DNA of 37,007 nt from a bacterium (GTDB taxonomy: Bacteria; Omnitrophota; Gorgyraeia; Zapsychrales; Fredricksoniimonadaceae), in the NCBI GenBank assembly GCA_021783915.1, contig JAJXTI010000003.1:9712-46718 (forward strand), written 5' to 3'. The position numbers were made by a program, and so were the translations under genes. Shown here piece by piece: positions 7,326-15,239 of the stretch. Every line of letters starts with the position of its first letter. The stretch's first letter is position 1. The notes beneath the pieces are model-generated. The model worked only from the letters and a program-made list of their open reading frames with translations, did no database searches and was not told the origin of the DNA.

Positions 7326-9197
7326 ATGAATTCTTTTGATTGCGTCATTATAGGTGGCGGACACGCCGGGGTTGAAGCTGCTTTGGCCAGTGCGCGTATG
7401 GGGGCTAAGACGCTCATGGTGACCTTGTCTTTTGAAACTATTGGCCAGATGAGCTGCAACCCTGCGATTGGCGGGGTAGGCAAGGGCCAATTGGTCAAAG
7501 AAATCGATGCTTTAGGAGGTGAAATGGGCCTTGCGGCTGACCGTACAGGCATTCAATTTCGCCAACTCAATGCTTCTAAAGGCCAAGCTGTTCGTTCTTC
7601 CCGCTGCCAAAGCGACCGCAAACAATATAAATTGTATATGCAGTCAGTGGTGCGCCAACAATCGAATTTATATATTAAAGAAGATAAGGTTCGAGAGATT
7701 TTAGTTGCCTGTGGGCATGTAGCAGGCATCAAAACAGCCGATGGAAACGCCATTGCTACAAAAGCTTTAGTTATCACCACAGGAACATTTTTAAACGGTC
7801 GTATACATATGGGCACTCACATTACCCCTGGCGGTCGTATTGGCGAACAGGCTTCCAACCGCCTAGCTGATTCTATACGTGCTTTGGGTTTTACCGTACG
7901 TATGTTTAAGACCGGGACACCTCCTCGATTAGACGGACGTACCATTGATTTTACGGATTTAGAACGACAGGACTCCGATAATCCACTGGTACCGTTTTCT
8001 TTTCGCACAGCTTTTATTCCCAAAGAACAAAAATTACTACCATGCCATATCACACGCACGACCAAAAAGACCCACGATATTATTCGTGCCAATTTTCACC
8101 TCTCGCCTATGTATTCAGGTCAGATTCAGGCTACCGGCGTGCGTTATTGTCCCTCTATCGAGGATAAATTAAAGAAATTTGCCGATAAGGACACTCATCA
8201 TGTTTTTCTGGAACCAGAAGGGCTGGGGACTTTTGAATATTACCCTAATGGGATCTCAACCGGCTTACCAGCGCATGTGCAAGAGGCGATGGTGCATTCT
8301 ATCCCAGGTCTGGAGAAAGCAATTATTGTCCGTCCTGGCTATTCCATTGAGCATGGTGTTATTGATGCGACAGATTTAAAATCCACCCTTGAAGCGAAGA
8401 AAGTCAAAGGTCTGTTTATGGCCGGACAAATCAATGGGACAACCGGTTATGAAGAGGCTGGGGCTCAAGGGCTCGTGGCTGGAATCAATGCGGCACTTTC
8501 TGCCAAAGACAAGGAGCCGTTTGTTTTGGGACGGCAATCGTATGTTGGCGTGCTGATAGATGATTTAGTTACTAAAGGCACTGAAGAACCTTATCGCATG
8601 TTCACCTCGCGTGTAGAGTATCGTTTAATTGTACGCGAAGATAATGCAGATAAGCGTTTGTCTGGGTTGGGCCATCGGCTGGGGTTGCTTTGCGATGAGG
8701 ACTATATGAAAGTCCAAAGTAAATATGAAATGATTGAGCGTGAGATTGAACACTTGCGTCATACGAAAATCAATCCCGGCACGGAATTAGATAAAATTTT
8801 GGAAGAGAATGATTCAAGCCCTTTGCGTCAGCCGACAAGTTTATATGAACTTTTAAAGAGACCGCAGGTCAGTTACCAGATGATTGCTTCTTTTGACGGT
8901 ACGTTAAAAGACCAAGGCCCACAGGTGATAGCTCAGGTTGAATACGAGATAAAGTATGAAGGCTTTATCAACCGTCAGAATAAAGATGTAGAGAAATTCA
9001 AGCACATCGAGCATATCCGGATCCCACAGACAATGAATTTTGACCAAATTCCAGGGCTTTCTAAAGAAAGTTGTGAAAAATTTAAGAAATTCTCGCCGAT
9101 GACCTTAGGCCAGGCTAACCGTATTTCAGGAGTGACCCCGGCGGCGATCACGTTAATGATGGTTTATTTGAGAAAATCAAAGGAGGCAGATAAATGA
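7326..9197 (+). CDS. mnmG: tRNA uridine-5-carboxymethylaminomethyl modification enzyme MnmG (GidA)
   Basis: FAD-dependent partner of MnmE that installs the (carboxymethyl)aminomethyl group on the wobble uridine U34 of certain tRNAs. 623 aa, the usual length. The N-terminal dinucleotide fold has GGGHAG at residues 10-15. Family landmarks follow: [23 protein letters not shown] with the conserved Cys, [32 protein letters not shown], and [15 protein letters not shown]. The SSRCQSDR segment deviates from the common A-RAQADR form but keeps its spacing. The start is supported by the tight upstream promoter and by homology beginning at the first residues. The stop overlaps cysK by ATGA. MnmE is not in the window. 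Confidence 0.97.
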   Translation: MNSFDCVIIGGGHAGVEAALASARMGAKTLMVTLSFETIGQMSCNPAIGGVGKGQLVKEIDALGGEMGLAADRTGIQFRQLNASKGQAVRSSRCQSDRKQYKLYMQSVVRQQSNLYIKEDKVREILVACGHVAGIKTADGNAIATKALVITTGTFLNGRIHMGTHITPGGRIGEQASNRLADSIRALGFTVRMFKTGTPPRLDGRTIDFTDLERQDSDNPLVPFSFRTAFIPKEQKLLPCHITRTTKKTHDIIRANFHLSPMYSGQIQATGVRYCPSIEDKLKKFADKDTHHVFLEPEGLGTFEYYPNGISTGLPAHVQEAMVHSIPGLEKAIIVRPGYSIEHGVIDATDLKSTLEAKKVKGLFMAGQINGTTGYEEAGAQGLVAGINAALSAKDKEPFVLGRQSYVGVLIDDLVTKGTEEPYRMFTSRVEYRLIVREDNADKRLSGLGHRLGLLCDEDYMKVQSKYEMIEREIEHLRHTKINPGTELDKILEENDSSPLRQPTSLYELLKRPQVSYQMIASFDGTLKDQGPQVIAQVEYEIKYEGFINRQNKDVEKFKHIEHIRIPQTMNFDQIPGLSKESCEKFKKFSPMTLGQANRISGVTPAAITLMMVYLRKSKEADK

Positions 9198-10126
9198 GAA
9201 TCGCAAACGACATCACAGAGTTAATCGGCAATACGCCACTAGTTAAAATCAACAAAGTCACCAAAGATTGCCAAGCGACCATTGTCGGTAAATTGGAATT
9301 TTATAATCCACTGGGTTCGGTCAAAGACCGCATTGGTTTTAATATGATCAGGGCTGCCGAGAAGACGGGAAAAATCAAGAAGGATACGGTTATCGTTGAG
9401 CCGACTTCCGGCAACACCGGTATTGCTTTGGCTTTTGTTTGCGCCGTCAAAGGGTATAAACTGCTTTTGACCATGCCTGAGACGATGTCTTTGGAACGAC
9501 GGGCTCTTTTAAAAGCTTTAGGGGCTGAACTAATTCTGACTCCAGGACCGGAAGGAATGAAGGGGGCCATCAAAAAAGCTAAAGAATTGTCTGAGAGTGA
9601 TGCTAAATATTTTATGCCTCAGCAATTCGACAATCCGGCAAATCCGGAGATTCACCGTCTGACTACAGCTGAGGAAATTTGGCGTGATACCGATGGGAAA
9701 GTTGATGTCTTTATCTCAGGGGTAGGTACTGGCGGGACCATCACAGGTGTGGCCCAAGTCATTAAATCTCGTAAACCTTCTTTTAAGGCCATTGCTATTG
9801 AGCCTAAGGGTTCACCTGTTCTGTCCGGTGGCCAACCTGGCCCTCATAAAATTCAAGGGCTTGGCGCTGGTTTTATTCCTAGTATCGTAGATATGAAACT
9901 CATTGATGAGGTCGTTCAGGTAGATAATGACGAGGCTTTTGCTATGGCCAAACGTTTGATTCGGGAGGAAGGTATCCTCTGTGGTATTTCCTCAGGGGCT
10001 GCCGTCCACGCCGCTATCCAAGTAGGCAAACGCCCTGAGAACAAAGGTAAATTAATTGTGGCCATCCTTCCATCGACTGGCGAACGTTATTTATCCACTG
10101 ATTTGTTCGCTGAATACAGAAGTTAA
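9194..10126 (+). CDS. cysK: Cysteine synthase (O-acetylserine sulfhydrylase), PLP-dependent
   Basis: Makes L-cysteine from O-acetylserine and sulfide. 310 aa, typical of CysK. The PLP lysine is K44 in [11 protein letters not shown]; the substrate loop TSGNTG is at 71-76; the phosphate-binding [10 protein letters not shown] follows; and ISSGAA lies near the C-terminus. AGGAGG sits just upstream of the ATG, which overlaps the mnmG stop. The nearby thi genes also need sulfur, which may be relevant, but they are on the other strand. CysM-like or cystathionine beta-synthase-like specificity cannot be excluded by eye. Confidence 0.95.
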   Translation: MRIANDITELIGNTPLVKINKVTKDCQATIVGKLEFYNPLGSVKDRIGFNMIRAAEKTGKIKKDTVIVEPTSGNTGIALAFVCAVKGYKLLLTMPETMSLERRALLKALGAELILTPGPEGMKGAIKKAKELSESDAKYFMPQQFDNPANPEIHRLTTAEEIWRDTDGKVDVFISGVGTGGTITGVAQVIKSRKPSFKAIAIEPKGSPVLSGGQPGPHKIQGLGAGFIPSIVDMKLIDEVVQVDNDEAFAMAKRLIREEGILCGISSGAAVHAAIQVGKRPENKGKLIVAILPSTGERYLSTDLFAEYRS

Positions 10127-10138
10127 TCTATTGTTGGT

Positions 10139-10167
10139 CCCCCTGTCTTACTTAGGCGAGACGGGGG
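10139..10167 (+). other. GC-rich hairpin after cysK overlapping the next ribosome site
   Basis: Arms 10139-10148 and 10159-10167 pair over nine base pairs with one bulged base (T10144), closing a 10-nt loop. No T-run follows, so it is not a classic terminator. The right arm contains GGGGG, which continues as AG at 10168-10169 and is the only Shine-Dalgarno candidate for the ATG at 10175. Confidence 0.55.
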
Positions 10168-10174
10168 AGTTCAT

Positions 10175-11674
10175 ATGCTTGCCCATTGGTTATTCCCATT
10201 TACAACTGATTCCGTTATTTATGTCAGCACCGCCGAGAATATCAGCCATTTCAAAGGGCTAGTCTTTAGCAATTTTTTCGTGCAACCAGCAATTCCAGAT
10301 AGCCTGCCAACTATTTTTGAACCACCCGGCTATCCCATTCTTATTGCGGCACTTAAATTTTTTGGAATCAATGCGTACACAGCCAGTCTTGTTTGGCCAC
10401 GAATAGGGTTCTTATTTTTACCATTCCTGTTTTTTATAGTCTTTAGGAAATTGATGCCCTCTATTGTGGCTTGGGTGGCTTCATTTGTGTGCACATTTAT
10501 GTTTCCTGTTGTCAAGTGTTCACTTATGGCCTGGACAGATGTACCGTATTTATGTTTTAGCTTAATAAGCTTGGCCATGGTATTTCATATCATCGAAAAG
10601 AGGACCAAGGTCCCAATTTTTTTTATTTTTTTGACGGGGATTATTACCGGGTATGCATTTCTTATTAGGTATGTTGGTCTGCCCCTGAATTTAAGCATCG
10701 GTATAGGTTTGATAGGGGCTTTTGTCATCGGGCTGATAAATTTTAAAGATTTCCTAACAACAACAGCTGTGTATGTCCTGGGGGTTTTCTTGGTCGTTGC
10801 TCCCTATGTCATTCGCAATTTAATTGTTTTCGGAAGAATACAGCCTCTTTCGATGCGGCCTTCCAAGATTTCTTTGCAGGTCAGTCTACATGATTACTTC
10901 CGAAGCTTGGCGGAGATGGTTTTTACAAACCGTATTTTTGAAGGCGTAGTTTTTATCCTTATGGCGGGGCTGATAGCAGGTTTTGTTCTTTTTGCCTGGA
11001 ATACAGTCAAACACGAGAAAACCGTCTTTATTTATGCGCTCATCCTTTTGGTCTATTTTGTCCTTGATTCTGTCTTTCTCATTGGCTTTAAAACAATCTA
11101 TTTGACTCCGGAATCTATCGATGAGCGTTTTCTTATCCAGCTGGCTTGGATTTTTATGGGAGGCCTGGTATATGCTGTTCATGCCGTACTTAAAAGATTA
11201 AATGCGTTTGTTGCTTTAGATATTAAATCCATTACAGCCCTTATCCTTTTTGCGTTTGTTCTGGTACAGGTTTTCCCGGCGGTCGATTTTTATTACACTC
11301 AAAAGACAATCAAGAAAGTATCAGAGAAAATAGAGCAGTATGCTCCTCTTGTGCAAAGATTACCTAAGGATTGTGTGATCGTTTCAAATGTAGCTGAAAT
11401 AACCTACTATTTTGCGAAACGCAATGTGCGTATGTTGGGCAATTATACCCCTTATGGTTTGCTTAAGGTTTTTGGGACCAAAAGGAGATTTGTTGTCTTT
11501 ATTATTAAAGAAGACGAATTCTTAAGCCCAGCTTGGGAATATCCAAGAATGTGGCAGAACCCGCAAGGGTATTACAAGTTTTTTTCTGATAAAAATGTAG
11601 ATTTGTTTATACCTCTCCCTTTAGGGTATATTTTAAGAGGGGCAGGTCATGTGCCTGTGATCATCGAGCCGTGA
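10175..11674 (+). CDS. Membrane glycosyltransferase, PMT/ArnT (GT39/GT83)-like
   Basis: 499-aa integral membrane protein with roughly 10-12 hydrophobic segments, the GT-C fold pattern. The N-terminal external loop has the acidic TTDSVIYVSTAEN and FEPPGYPILIAALKFFG, matching the E-PPGYP-type motif after TM1 of dolichyl/undecaprenyl-phosphate-sugar-dependent transferases. The C-terminal third is a mostly soluble extracytoplasmic region. It should transfer a sugar from a lipid-phosphate donor to lipid, protein or glycan on the outer face of the inner membrane; the acceptor is unknown. The start at 10175 follows a GGGGGAG that is buried in the hairpin at 10139-10167. A 21-codon reading frame overlaps its stop. 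Confidence 0.82.
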   Translation: MLAHWLFPFTTDSVIYVSTAENISHFKGLVFSNFFVQPAIPDSLPTIFEPPGYPILIAALKFFGINAYTASLVWPRIGFLFLPFLFFIVFRKLMPSIVAWVASFVCTFMFPVVKCSLMAWTDVPYLCFSLISLAMVFHIIEKRTKVPIFFIFLTGIITGYAFLIRYVGLPLNLSIGIGLIGAFVIGLINFKDFLTTTAVYVLGVFLVVAPYVIRNLIVFGRIQPLSMRPSKISLQVSLHDYFRSLAEMVFTNRIFEGVVFILMAGLIAGFVLFAWNTVKHEKTVFIYALILLVYFVLDSVFLIGFKTIYLTPESIDERFLIQLAWIFMGGLVYAVHAVLKRLNAFVALDIKSITALILFAFVLVQVFPAVDFYYTQKTIKKVSEKIEQYAPLVQRLPKDCVIVSNVAEITYYFAKRNVRMLGNYTPYGLLKVFGTKRRFVVFIIKEDEFLSPAWEYPRMWQNPQGYYKFFSDKNVDLFIPLPLGYILRGAGHVPVIIEP

Positions 11675-11736
11675 ACCTGCCGATTTTAAGCGAACTGCAG
11701 CAGAAATTACAAGCTCCCGTGCCTGCCATGACCTAA
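11671..11736 (+). other. Possible 21-codon ORF or gene remnant
   Basis: A GTG overlapping the glycosyltransferase stop (GTGA) opens a short frame reading VNLPILSELQQKLQAPVPAM plus T before TAA. The coupling-type overlap is what real downstream genes in this window show, but the frame stops after 21 codons, just before the convergent thiF end. It may be a decayed start of a lost gene, or chance. Confidence 0.2.
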
Positions 11737-11738
11737 CT

Positions 11739-12353
11739 TTAAGAAATTTTGATTCCTAGAGTAACATCCAGCACGACCTCCGCCATCATGGCAGCACAGG
11801 CAGTCACACGGGGGGCCATAGGAGGGTGTCCCTGGTGGGAGTCGGTGGTACGGTCACCGCAAATATACACATTGCCTACTTTTTTAACCGACATGGGTTC
11901 TTTTTGGGTCAACCCTGCCATGCCAACGCCGCTTATAATAATAGAAAAGCGCGGGGCGTAGTACTGCACGAAGCGATATTTCCAATCCACAATATCGAAA
12001 GCTTCCACAATAAAGTCATAGCCCTTAAAGAATTGCCCCCCCTTTGCTTCATTCCATTGGGTTTGGTGGATGAGGACATCAGCATCGGGATTGATATCTA
12101 AGAGGCGTTTTTTGGTGACCTCGACCTTGGGTAAACCTACTTCATTGCCAAAGTACTGCTGGCGGTTTAAATTGGATGCATCAATCACGTCCTGGTCGAT
12201 GATTTCTAAATGTTTAAATCCAGTGCGTACGAGCATCATGGCGCAGTTAGACCCCAACCCTCCGGCCCCACCAATACCAATTTTCTTGGATTGGATGAGG
12301 GAGAGTTGTTCGGGTTTGAGGTAGCGTAAAAGGCCTTGTTCTAAAATATTCAT
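11739..12353 (-). CDS. thiF: Sulfur carrier protein ThiS adenylyltransferase, short ThiF
   Basis: E1-like enzyme that adenylates the ThiS C-terminus with ATP before sulfur transfer. 204 aa, the short form seen in anaerobes with thiS-thiG-thiH-thiF clusters, rather than the ~250-aa E. coli form. The nucleotide loop is GIGGAGGLGSN (26-36). The E1 landmarks DQDVIDASNLNRQQYF and VGLPKVEVTKKRL and the late GDRTTDSHQG follow. The zinc-binding CxxC pairs of the long form are not apparent. The gene starts inside the thiH stop (ATGA overlap), last in the operon. MoeB-like activity is less likely given the neighbours. Confidence 0.92.
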   Translation of the reverse strand: MNILEQGLLRYLKPEQLSLIQSKKIGIGGAGGLGSNCAMMLVRTGFKHLEIIDQDVIDASNLNRQQYFGNEVGLPKVEVTKKRLLDINPDADVLIHQTQWNEAKGGQFFKGYDFIVEAFDIVDWKYRFVQYYAPRFSIIISGVGMAGLTQKEPMSVKKVGNVYICGDRTTDSHQGHPPMAPRVTACAAMMAEVVLDVTLGIKIS

Positions 12354-13369
12354 GCAGTATTTTCAATTCTTCGCCAGTCGGTAAAGACGGGGTCGAAGTC
12401 TTTGGATTTTAAAAGCGCAATTATCTCGGCCACCGAACGTTCGTCTTTGATGTCGAATTGAGGATCCTGCTCTTGTTCAGATAACAGGGCATAGCCTCCA
12501 ACGGATGTGTTCGACCCTGCCGACATGCGGGTGACGGCAATTTCCAACAAATGATCGCGTAATTCCGGCGTCTCGCGGGTGGAGAGATTTATCCCTACGC
12601 GCGGAAAAAGAACACGTGTTAAGGCGATAATTTTAGTCAAAGCAATATCATCCACATCGCAATGGGCGAATTCTTGTGTCTTAATAGTACGTAAACGGGG
12701 GAAGGACACGCTATATTCAACGCCTGGATAATTTTTTTCCATTTCCCGCAAATGGGTGTATAGTTCAAGCAAATCTTCAGCGATATTACTTAAGCCCAAA
12801 AGGATTCCCAGAGAGATCTGACGCATGCCTCCCTCCGCTGCACGTACAGAAGTTTTTCGACGGAAATCATAGTCTTTCTTGTGGCCGGACAAATGCACTT
12901 GAGCGTAGCGTGTACGATCATAGGTTTCTTGGTAGATGGTGATTCCATCCACACCGGCGAAAAAAAGTTCTTTATATTCCTGTATGCGCATGGGATGCAC
13001 TTCCAGAGAGATGCCTTGAAAGTATTCTGAAGCGATCCGTGCCGCTTCTTTCAGATATTCCATAGGAGTATGTTGATAAGATTCACCGGTTAACATCAAA
13101 AGGTTACGGATACCTTGTTTGTAGATGACTTGCATTTCTTTGCGGTATTGTTCAGGCGTTAACTTTATCCGTTGGATTTTATTATGGCTGTGAAACCCGC
13201 AATAGGTACAATGGCTGCTGCAGAAATTAGATAGATACACCGGTGCGTAAAGCACGATGGCTCGACCGAAGTATTGGCGGGTTATACGTGCAGCCTCTTG
13301 GGCCAATTCTTCTAGTGATTCTGATCTAGAATCATTTAATATGTCTTTAATTTTTTGCAGGGATATCAT
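12350..13369 (-). CDS. thiH: 2-iminoacetate synthase ThiH (radical SAM tyrosine lyase)
   Basis: Cleaves L-tyrosine to dehydroglycine (2-iminoacetate) and p-cresol for thiazole formation under anoxic conditions. 339 aa, slightly shorter than the ~370-aa enterobacterial protein at the N-terminus. The radical SAM cluster motif C50-x3-C54-x2-C57 reads [11 protein letters not shown]. Other ThiH landmarks are YAPVYLSN before it, [18 protein letters not shown] and [10 protein letters not shown]. It overlaps the thiG end by 23 nt and the thiF start by 4 nt. Use of ThiH rather than the oxygen-dependent glycine oxidase ThiO fits an anaerobic or microaerobic organism. Confidence 0.95.
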   Translation of the reverse strand: MISLQKIKDILNDSRSESLEELAQEAARITRQYFGRAIVLYAPVYLSNFCSSHCTYCGFHSHNKIQRIKLTPEQYRKEMQVIYKQGIRNLLMLTGESYQHTPMEYLKEAARIASEYFQGISLEVHPMRIQEYKELFFAGVDGITIYQETYDRTRYAQVHLSGHKKDYDFRRKTSVRAAEGGMRQISLGILLGLSNIAEDLLELYTHLREMEKNYPGVEYSVSFPRLRTIKTQEFAHCDVDDIALTKIIALTRVLFPRVGINLSTRETPELRDHLLEIAVTRMSAGSNTSVGGYALLSEQEQDPQFDIKDERSVAEIIALLKSKDFDPVFTDWRRIENTA

Positions 13370-14132
13370 ATAAAAATCCCGTCAGCGGGGAAGAGGGGGT
13401 TGCTAAATTCTTTTGACCTGACAGTTGGCTTAAATAAGCCAGATGCCCGGCCTCGACCGCCCACGCGAATGCTTTGGCCAAAAGGGCCGGATTTCCGGCG
13501 GTGGCGACCGCAGTATTTGCCAATACAGCATCAGCACCCGATTCCATTGCTTCGGCCGCTTGTGAAGGAGCGCCGATGCCCGCATCGACGACAACAGGCA
13601 AATCAATTTCATCGATAAGGATTTTAATAAATTCGCGCGTTTTCAGACCTCGGTTACTTCCGATTAATGAACCGAGAGGCATGATAGTGGCGGCCCCGGC
13701 TTTCATCAAAGCTTGTGCTGCGTAAAGATCTGGGTACATGTAAGGCAACACCACAAAACCTTCCGCGGCCAAAATTTCAGTGGCTTTGATGGTTTCAGCG
13801 TTGTCCGGCAACAGATATTTACTATCATTGATGACTTCAATTTTGACCCAATTGCCGTGGCCGGAAGCTTTGGCCAAGCTGGCAATGCGCACGGCCTCTT
13901 GGGCGTTACGCGCACCGGAGGTGTTAGTCAAAAGTGTGACATTTTTAGGAATATAATCAACAATATTATCCTCGTGATGTTCCAGGTCAATACGGCGTAA
14001 GGCCACGGTAACAATTTCTACACCCGAGGCTTCGATGGAGTCTTTCAAGTCTTTTTTGTTTTTGAATTTTCCGGTACCCAGGAAAAAACGACTTTTGAAT
14101 TGTTTGCCAGCGATCATTAAAGAAGAGTCCAT
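13347..14132 (-). CDS. thiG: Thiazole synthase ThiG
   Basis: TIM-barrel enzyme that condenses deoxyxylulose 5-phosphate, dehydroglycine and ThiS-thiocarboxylate sulfur into the thiazole phosphate moiety. 261 aa, normal length. The Schiff-base lysine is K97 in GNWVKIEVI. Other landmarks are LGTGKF at the start, [38 protein letters not shown] and [22 protein letters not shown] (phosphate-binding end). It starts two bases after thiS and overlaps thiH, consistent with one transcript. Confidence 0.97.
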   Translation of the reverse strand: MDSSLMIAGKQFKSRFFLGTGKFKNKKDLKDSIEASGVEIVTVALRRIDLEHHEDNIVDYIPKNVTLLTNTSGARNAQEAVRIASLAKASGHGNWVKIEVINDSKYLLPDNAETIKATEILAAEGFVVLPYMYPDLYAAQALMKAGAATIMPLGSLIGSNRGLKTREFIKILIDEIDLPVVVDAGIGAPSQAAEAMESGADAVLANTAVATAGNPALLAKAFAWAVEAGHLAYLSQLSGQKNLATPSSPLTGFLYDIPAKN

Positions 14133-14134
14133 TA

Positions 14135-14335
14135 TTAACCGCCTCCGACAAAGGCGACCAGTTCAATTTGATCCCCCTCTTTGATGCTCGTATGGTTCCA
14201 GTCATTGGAGGTAATGATATGACCGTTGACTTCCGTGATGATATTCTTGGGTTGTTTACAAAACTGGGAGACAATATCCGATAAACAAGAACTGTTGGTC
14301 AGTTCTTTCATTGTTCCATTGATCGTGACTTTCAT
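14135..14335 (-). CDS. thiS: Sulfur carrier protein ThiS
   Basis: Ubiquitin-like sulfur carrier of thiazole biosynthesis. 66 aa, ending in the obligatory Gly-Gly (VAFVGGG), where ThiF adenylates and a thiocarboxylate forms. The first strand [12 protein letters not shown] and the late [14 protein letters not shown] are diagnostic. An AAGGAGAAGG ribosome site lies just upstream of its ATG. First gene of the minus-strand thi operon. Confidence 0.95.
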   Translation of the reverse strand: MKVTINGTMKELTNSSCLSDIVSQFCKQPKNIITEVNGHIITSNDWNHTSIKEGDQIELVAFVGGG

Positions 14336-14407
14336 AGGATCCTTCTCCTTAATTTTTAGGATACAGCAGTTTGCCGTAATACGGTATGTAGAGCTTTTAG
14401 AGTGTCC

Positions 14408-14436
14408 ATTTTAGTGTATTTGTTTTAAAAAATCAA
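14408..14436 (-). promoter_or_regulatory. Promoter of the thiSGHF operon
   Basis: On the minus strand: TTGATT (14436-14431), 17-nt spacer, TAAAAT (14413-14408). The predicted leader is about 65 nt and can fold a 7-bp hairpin (one G-U pair, 3-nt loop) around 14354-14370. There is no recognisable TPP riboswitch between this promoter and thiS. The rest of the intergenic region (14437-14560) is AT-rich with no coding signal that I can see. Confidence 0.55.
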
Positions 14437-14560
14437 ATGTCGTGTGAGAGGTAAAATTTCATAAAATTATTACTTTATATGATTTTATTTGTTATAAAAT
14501 ACAACCGTTTACTAAGTTAAGCGCTGGATAAAAAATACTTTTATTTTGTAGGGCTTTTTG

Positions 14561-14566
14561 TATAAT
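14561..14566 (+). promoter_or_regulatory. -10 box upstream of the AdoMetDC-like leader
   Basis: Perfect TATAAT; the -35 region is poor (near 14538-14543). An AAAATA-CTTT-TATTTT inverted repeat at 14532-14547 covers the -35 position and could be an operator, though AT-rich chance is as likely. A start near 14573 would give a leader of about 125 nt. Confidence 0.45.
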
Positions 14567-14580
14567 ATATCGTTTTTTCA

Positions 14581-14600
14581 TGGTTCGACAAAGCTCACCA
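14581..14600. repeat. Short dispersed-repeat-like palindrome (TTCGACA-AGCTCA type)
   Basis: A 20-bp element whose ends TGGT/ACCA pair and whose core TTCGACAAAGCTCA resembles a short intergenic palindrome that I recall from many unrelated bacterial genomes. Only one copy lies in this window. It forms the 5' end of the leader RNA of the AdoMetDC-like gene. Confidence 0.35.
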
Positions 14601-14682
14601 CTGCGTCTGGGCGTTGGACCATATAGGGATGCAGTTAACAATCCAAGGGCCGTAAAGGTTCCTTCGCCAGAGTGAGGCTGGC
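14592..14682 (+). ncRNA. Structured leader RNA upstream of the AdoMetDC-like gene
   Basis: Two helices are complementary and contiguous on their 3' side: 14592-14598 with 14672-14679 (one bulge), and 14606-14613 with 14665-14671 (one bulge), separated by a 7-nt bulge on the 5' side. A third helix is 14614-14618 with 14642-14646. A competing hairpin, 14666-14670 with 14678-14682, would break the first two and sits just before the purine-rich ribosome site at 14683-14692. The layout suggests a switchable leader. It matches no riboswitch class I know. An 8-codon frame at 14629-14655 has no usable ribosome site. Confidence 0.4.
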
Positions 14683-14698
14683 AGAAAAGAGAGCGTAG

Positions 14699-15121
14699 AT
14701 GAGCAAAGCTGGGGTATTCGGGTATGAATTATTGTTAGACCTCTATGATTGTAAACCCGGTGTGTGTGATGATTTGACCCTGTGCTACAATTTTCTCGAT
14801 GAAATCGTAGGATTCTTAGGGATGGAGAAACAAGCTCCTCCGTCAATATTTAAAAGCGACGGTGTGCGTTTCCCGGACAAAGCTGGCCTCTCAGGATGGG
14901 TACCTTTAATTGAAAGTTCCATAGTTATCCATACATTGACCCCTAAAGACTTCATCACCGTAGACATTTATTGCTGCCGTGCCTTTAGTAATAAAAAAGC
15001 AGAGGAGTTTTGCCGCCGGTTCTTTTCTCCTAAACGTGTGGAAGCGCAGTTTGTCGAACGCGGAATGAACTATTATGCGCAAGAAAATGCAGCGACTCAG
15101 AAAGAATTAGTACATAAATAG
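14699..15121 (+). CDS. speD: S-adenosylmethionine decarboxylase-family proenzyme (SpeD/SpeH-like)
   Basis: 140-aa member of the pyruvoyl-dependent AdoMet decarboxylase family, which self-cleaves at an internal serine to form its cofactor. Aligning by eye with the short bacterial enzyme (Thermotoga type) at a constant offset of ten keeps every key position: S65 (GLSG), cleavage pair E72-S73, H78 (VIHT) and C93 (VDIYCC). The His after the cleavage Ser is replaced by Ser, and the usual WPE following IHT is LTPKD, so it is a divergent member. An in-frame TAG directly precedes the ATG, fixing the start. No spermidine synthase is adjacent. Some SpeD homologues decarboxylate arginine or ornithine instead, so the substrate is open. 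Confidence 0.8.
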   Translation: MSKAGVFGYELLLDLYDCKPGVCDDLTLCYNFLDEIVGFLGMEKQAPPSIFKSDGVRFPDKAGLSGWVPLIESSIVIHTLTPKDFITVDIYCCRAFSNKKAEEFCRRFFSPKRVEAQFVERGMNYYAQENAATQKELVHK

Positions 15122-15146
15122 CTCTATTTTATAGAGAGGGAGTTTA

Positions 15147-15182
15147 AGAGGGGGATTGTTTTACAACGATCCCCCTTTGATT
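15147..15182 (+). terminator. Rho-independent terminator after the AdoMetDC-like gene
   Basis: A stem of 12-14 bp (15147-15160 with 15165-15178, with G-U pairs) and a 4-nt loop TTAC, followed by T-rich sequence (TTGATTTTAATT). The leuS promoter's -35 box begins on its distal edge. Confidence 0.8.
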
Positions 15183-15206
15183 TTAATTCGTTTCTTTAAG
15201 TAAAAT
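15177..15206 (+). promoter_or_regulatory. Promoter of leuS
   Basis: TTGATT (15177-15182), 18-nt spacer, TAAAAT (15201-15206). The same hexamers are used by the thi promoter. The predicted leader is about 27 nt, with GAAGGG at 15223-15228 as the ribosome site. No T-box features are present. Confidence 0.55.
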
Positions 15207-15239
15207 CACTTCTGAACAAAGCGAAGGGTTTCCTCAAAT

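Noticed and set aside
14336-14407. TPP riboswitch upstream of thiS
   Set aside because: I looked on the minus strand for the CUGAGA and ACCUGAU-type cores; neither is present and the leader is too short.
14581-14600. tRNA 3' end (GGTTCGA...ACCA)
   Set aside because: No anticodon arm or acceptor partner in the right place upstream; better explained by the dispersed palindromic repeat.
14629-14655. Eight-codon upstream frame in the AdoMetDC-like leader (eukaryotic-style uORF control)
   Set aside because: The only purine run before it is too close to the ATG to act as a ribosome site, and the frame sits in the paired region.
15183-15239. T-box leader for leuS
   Set aside because: The region is under 60 nt, with no AGGGTGGNACCGCG-like core.
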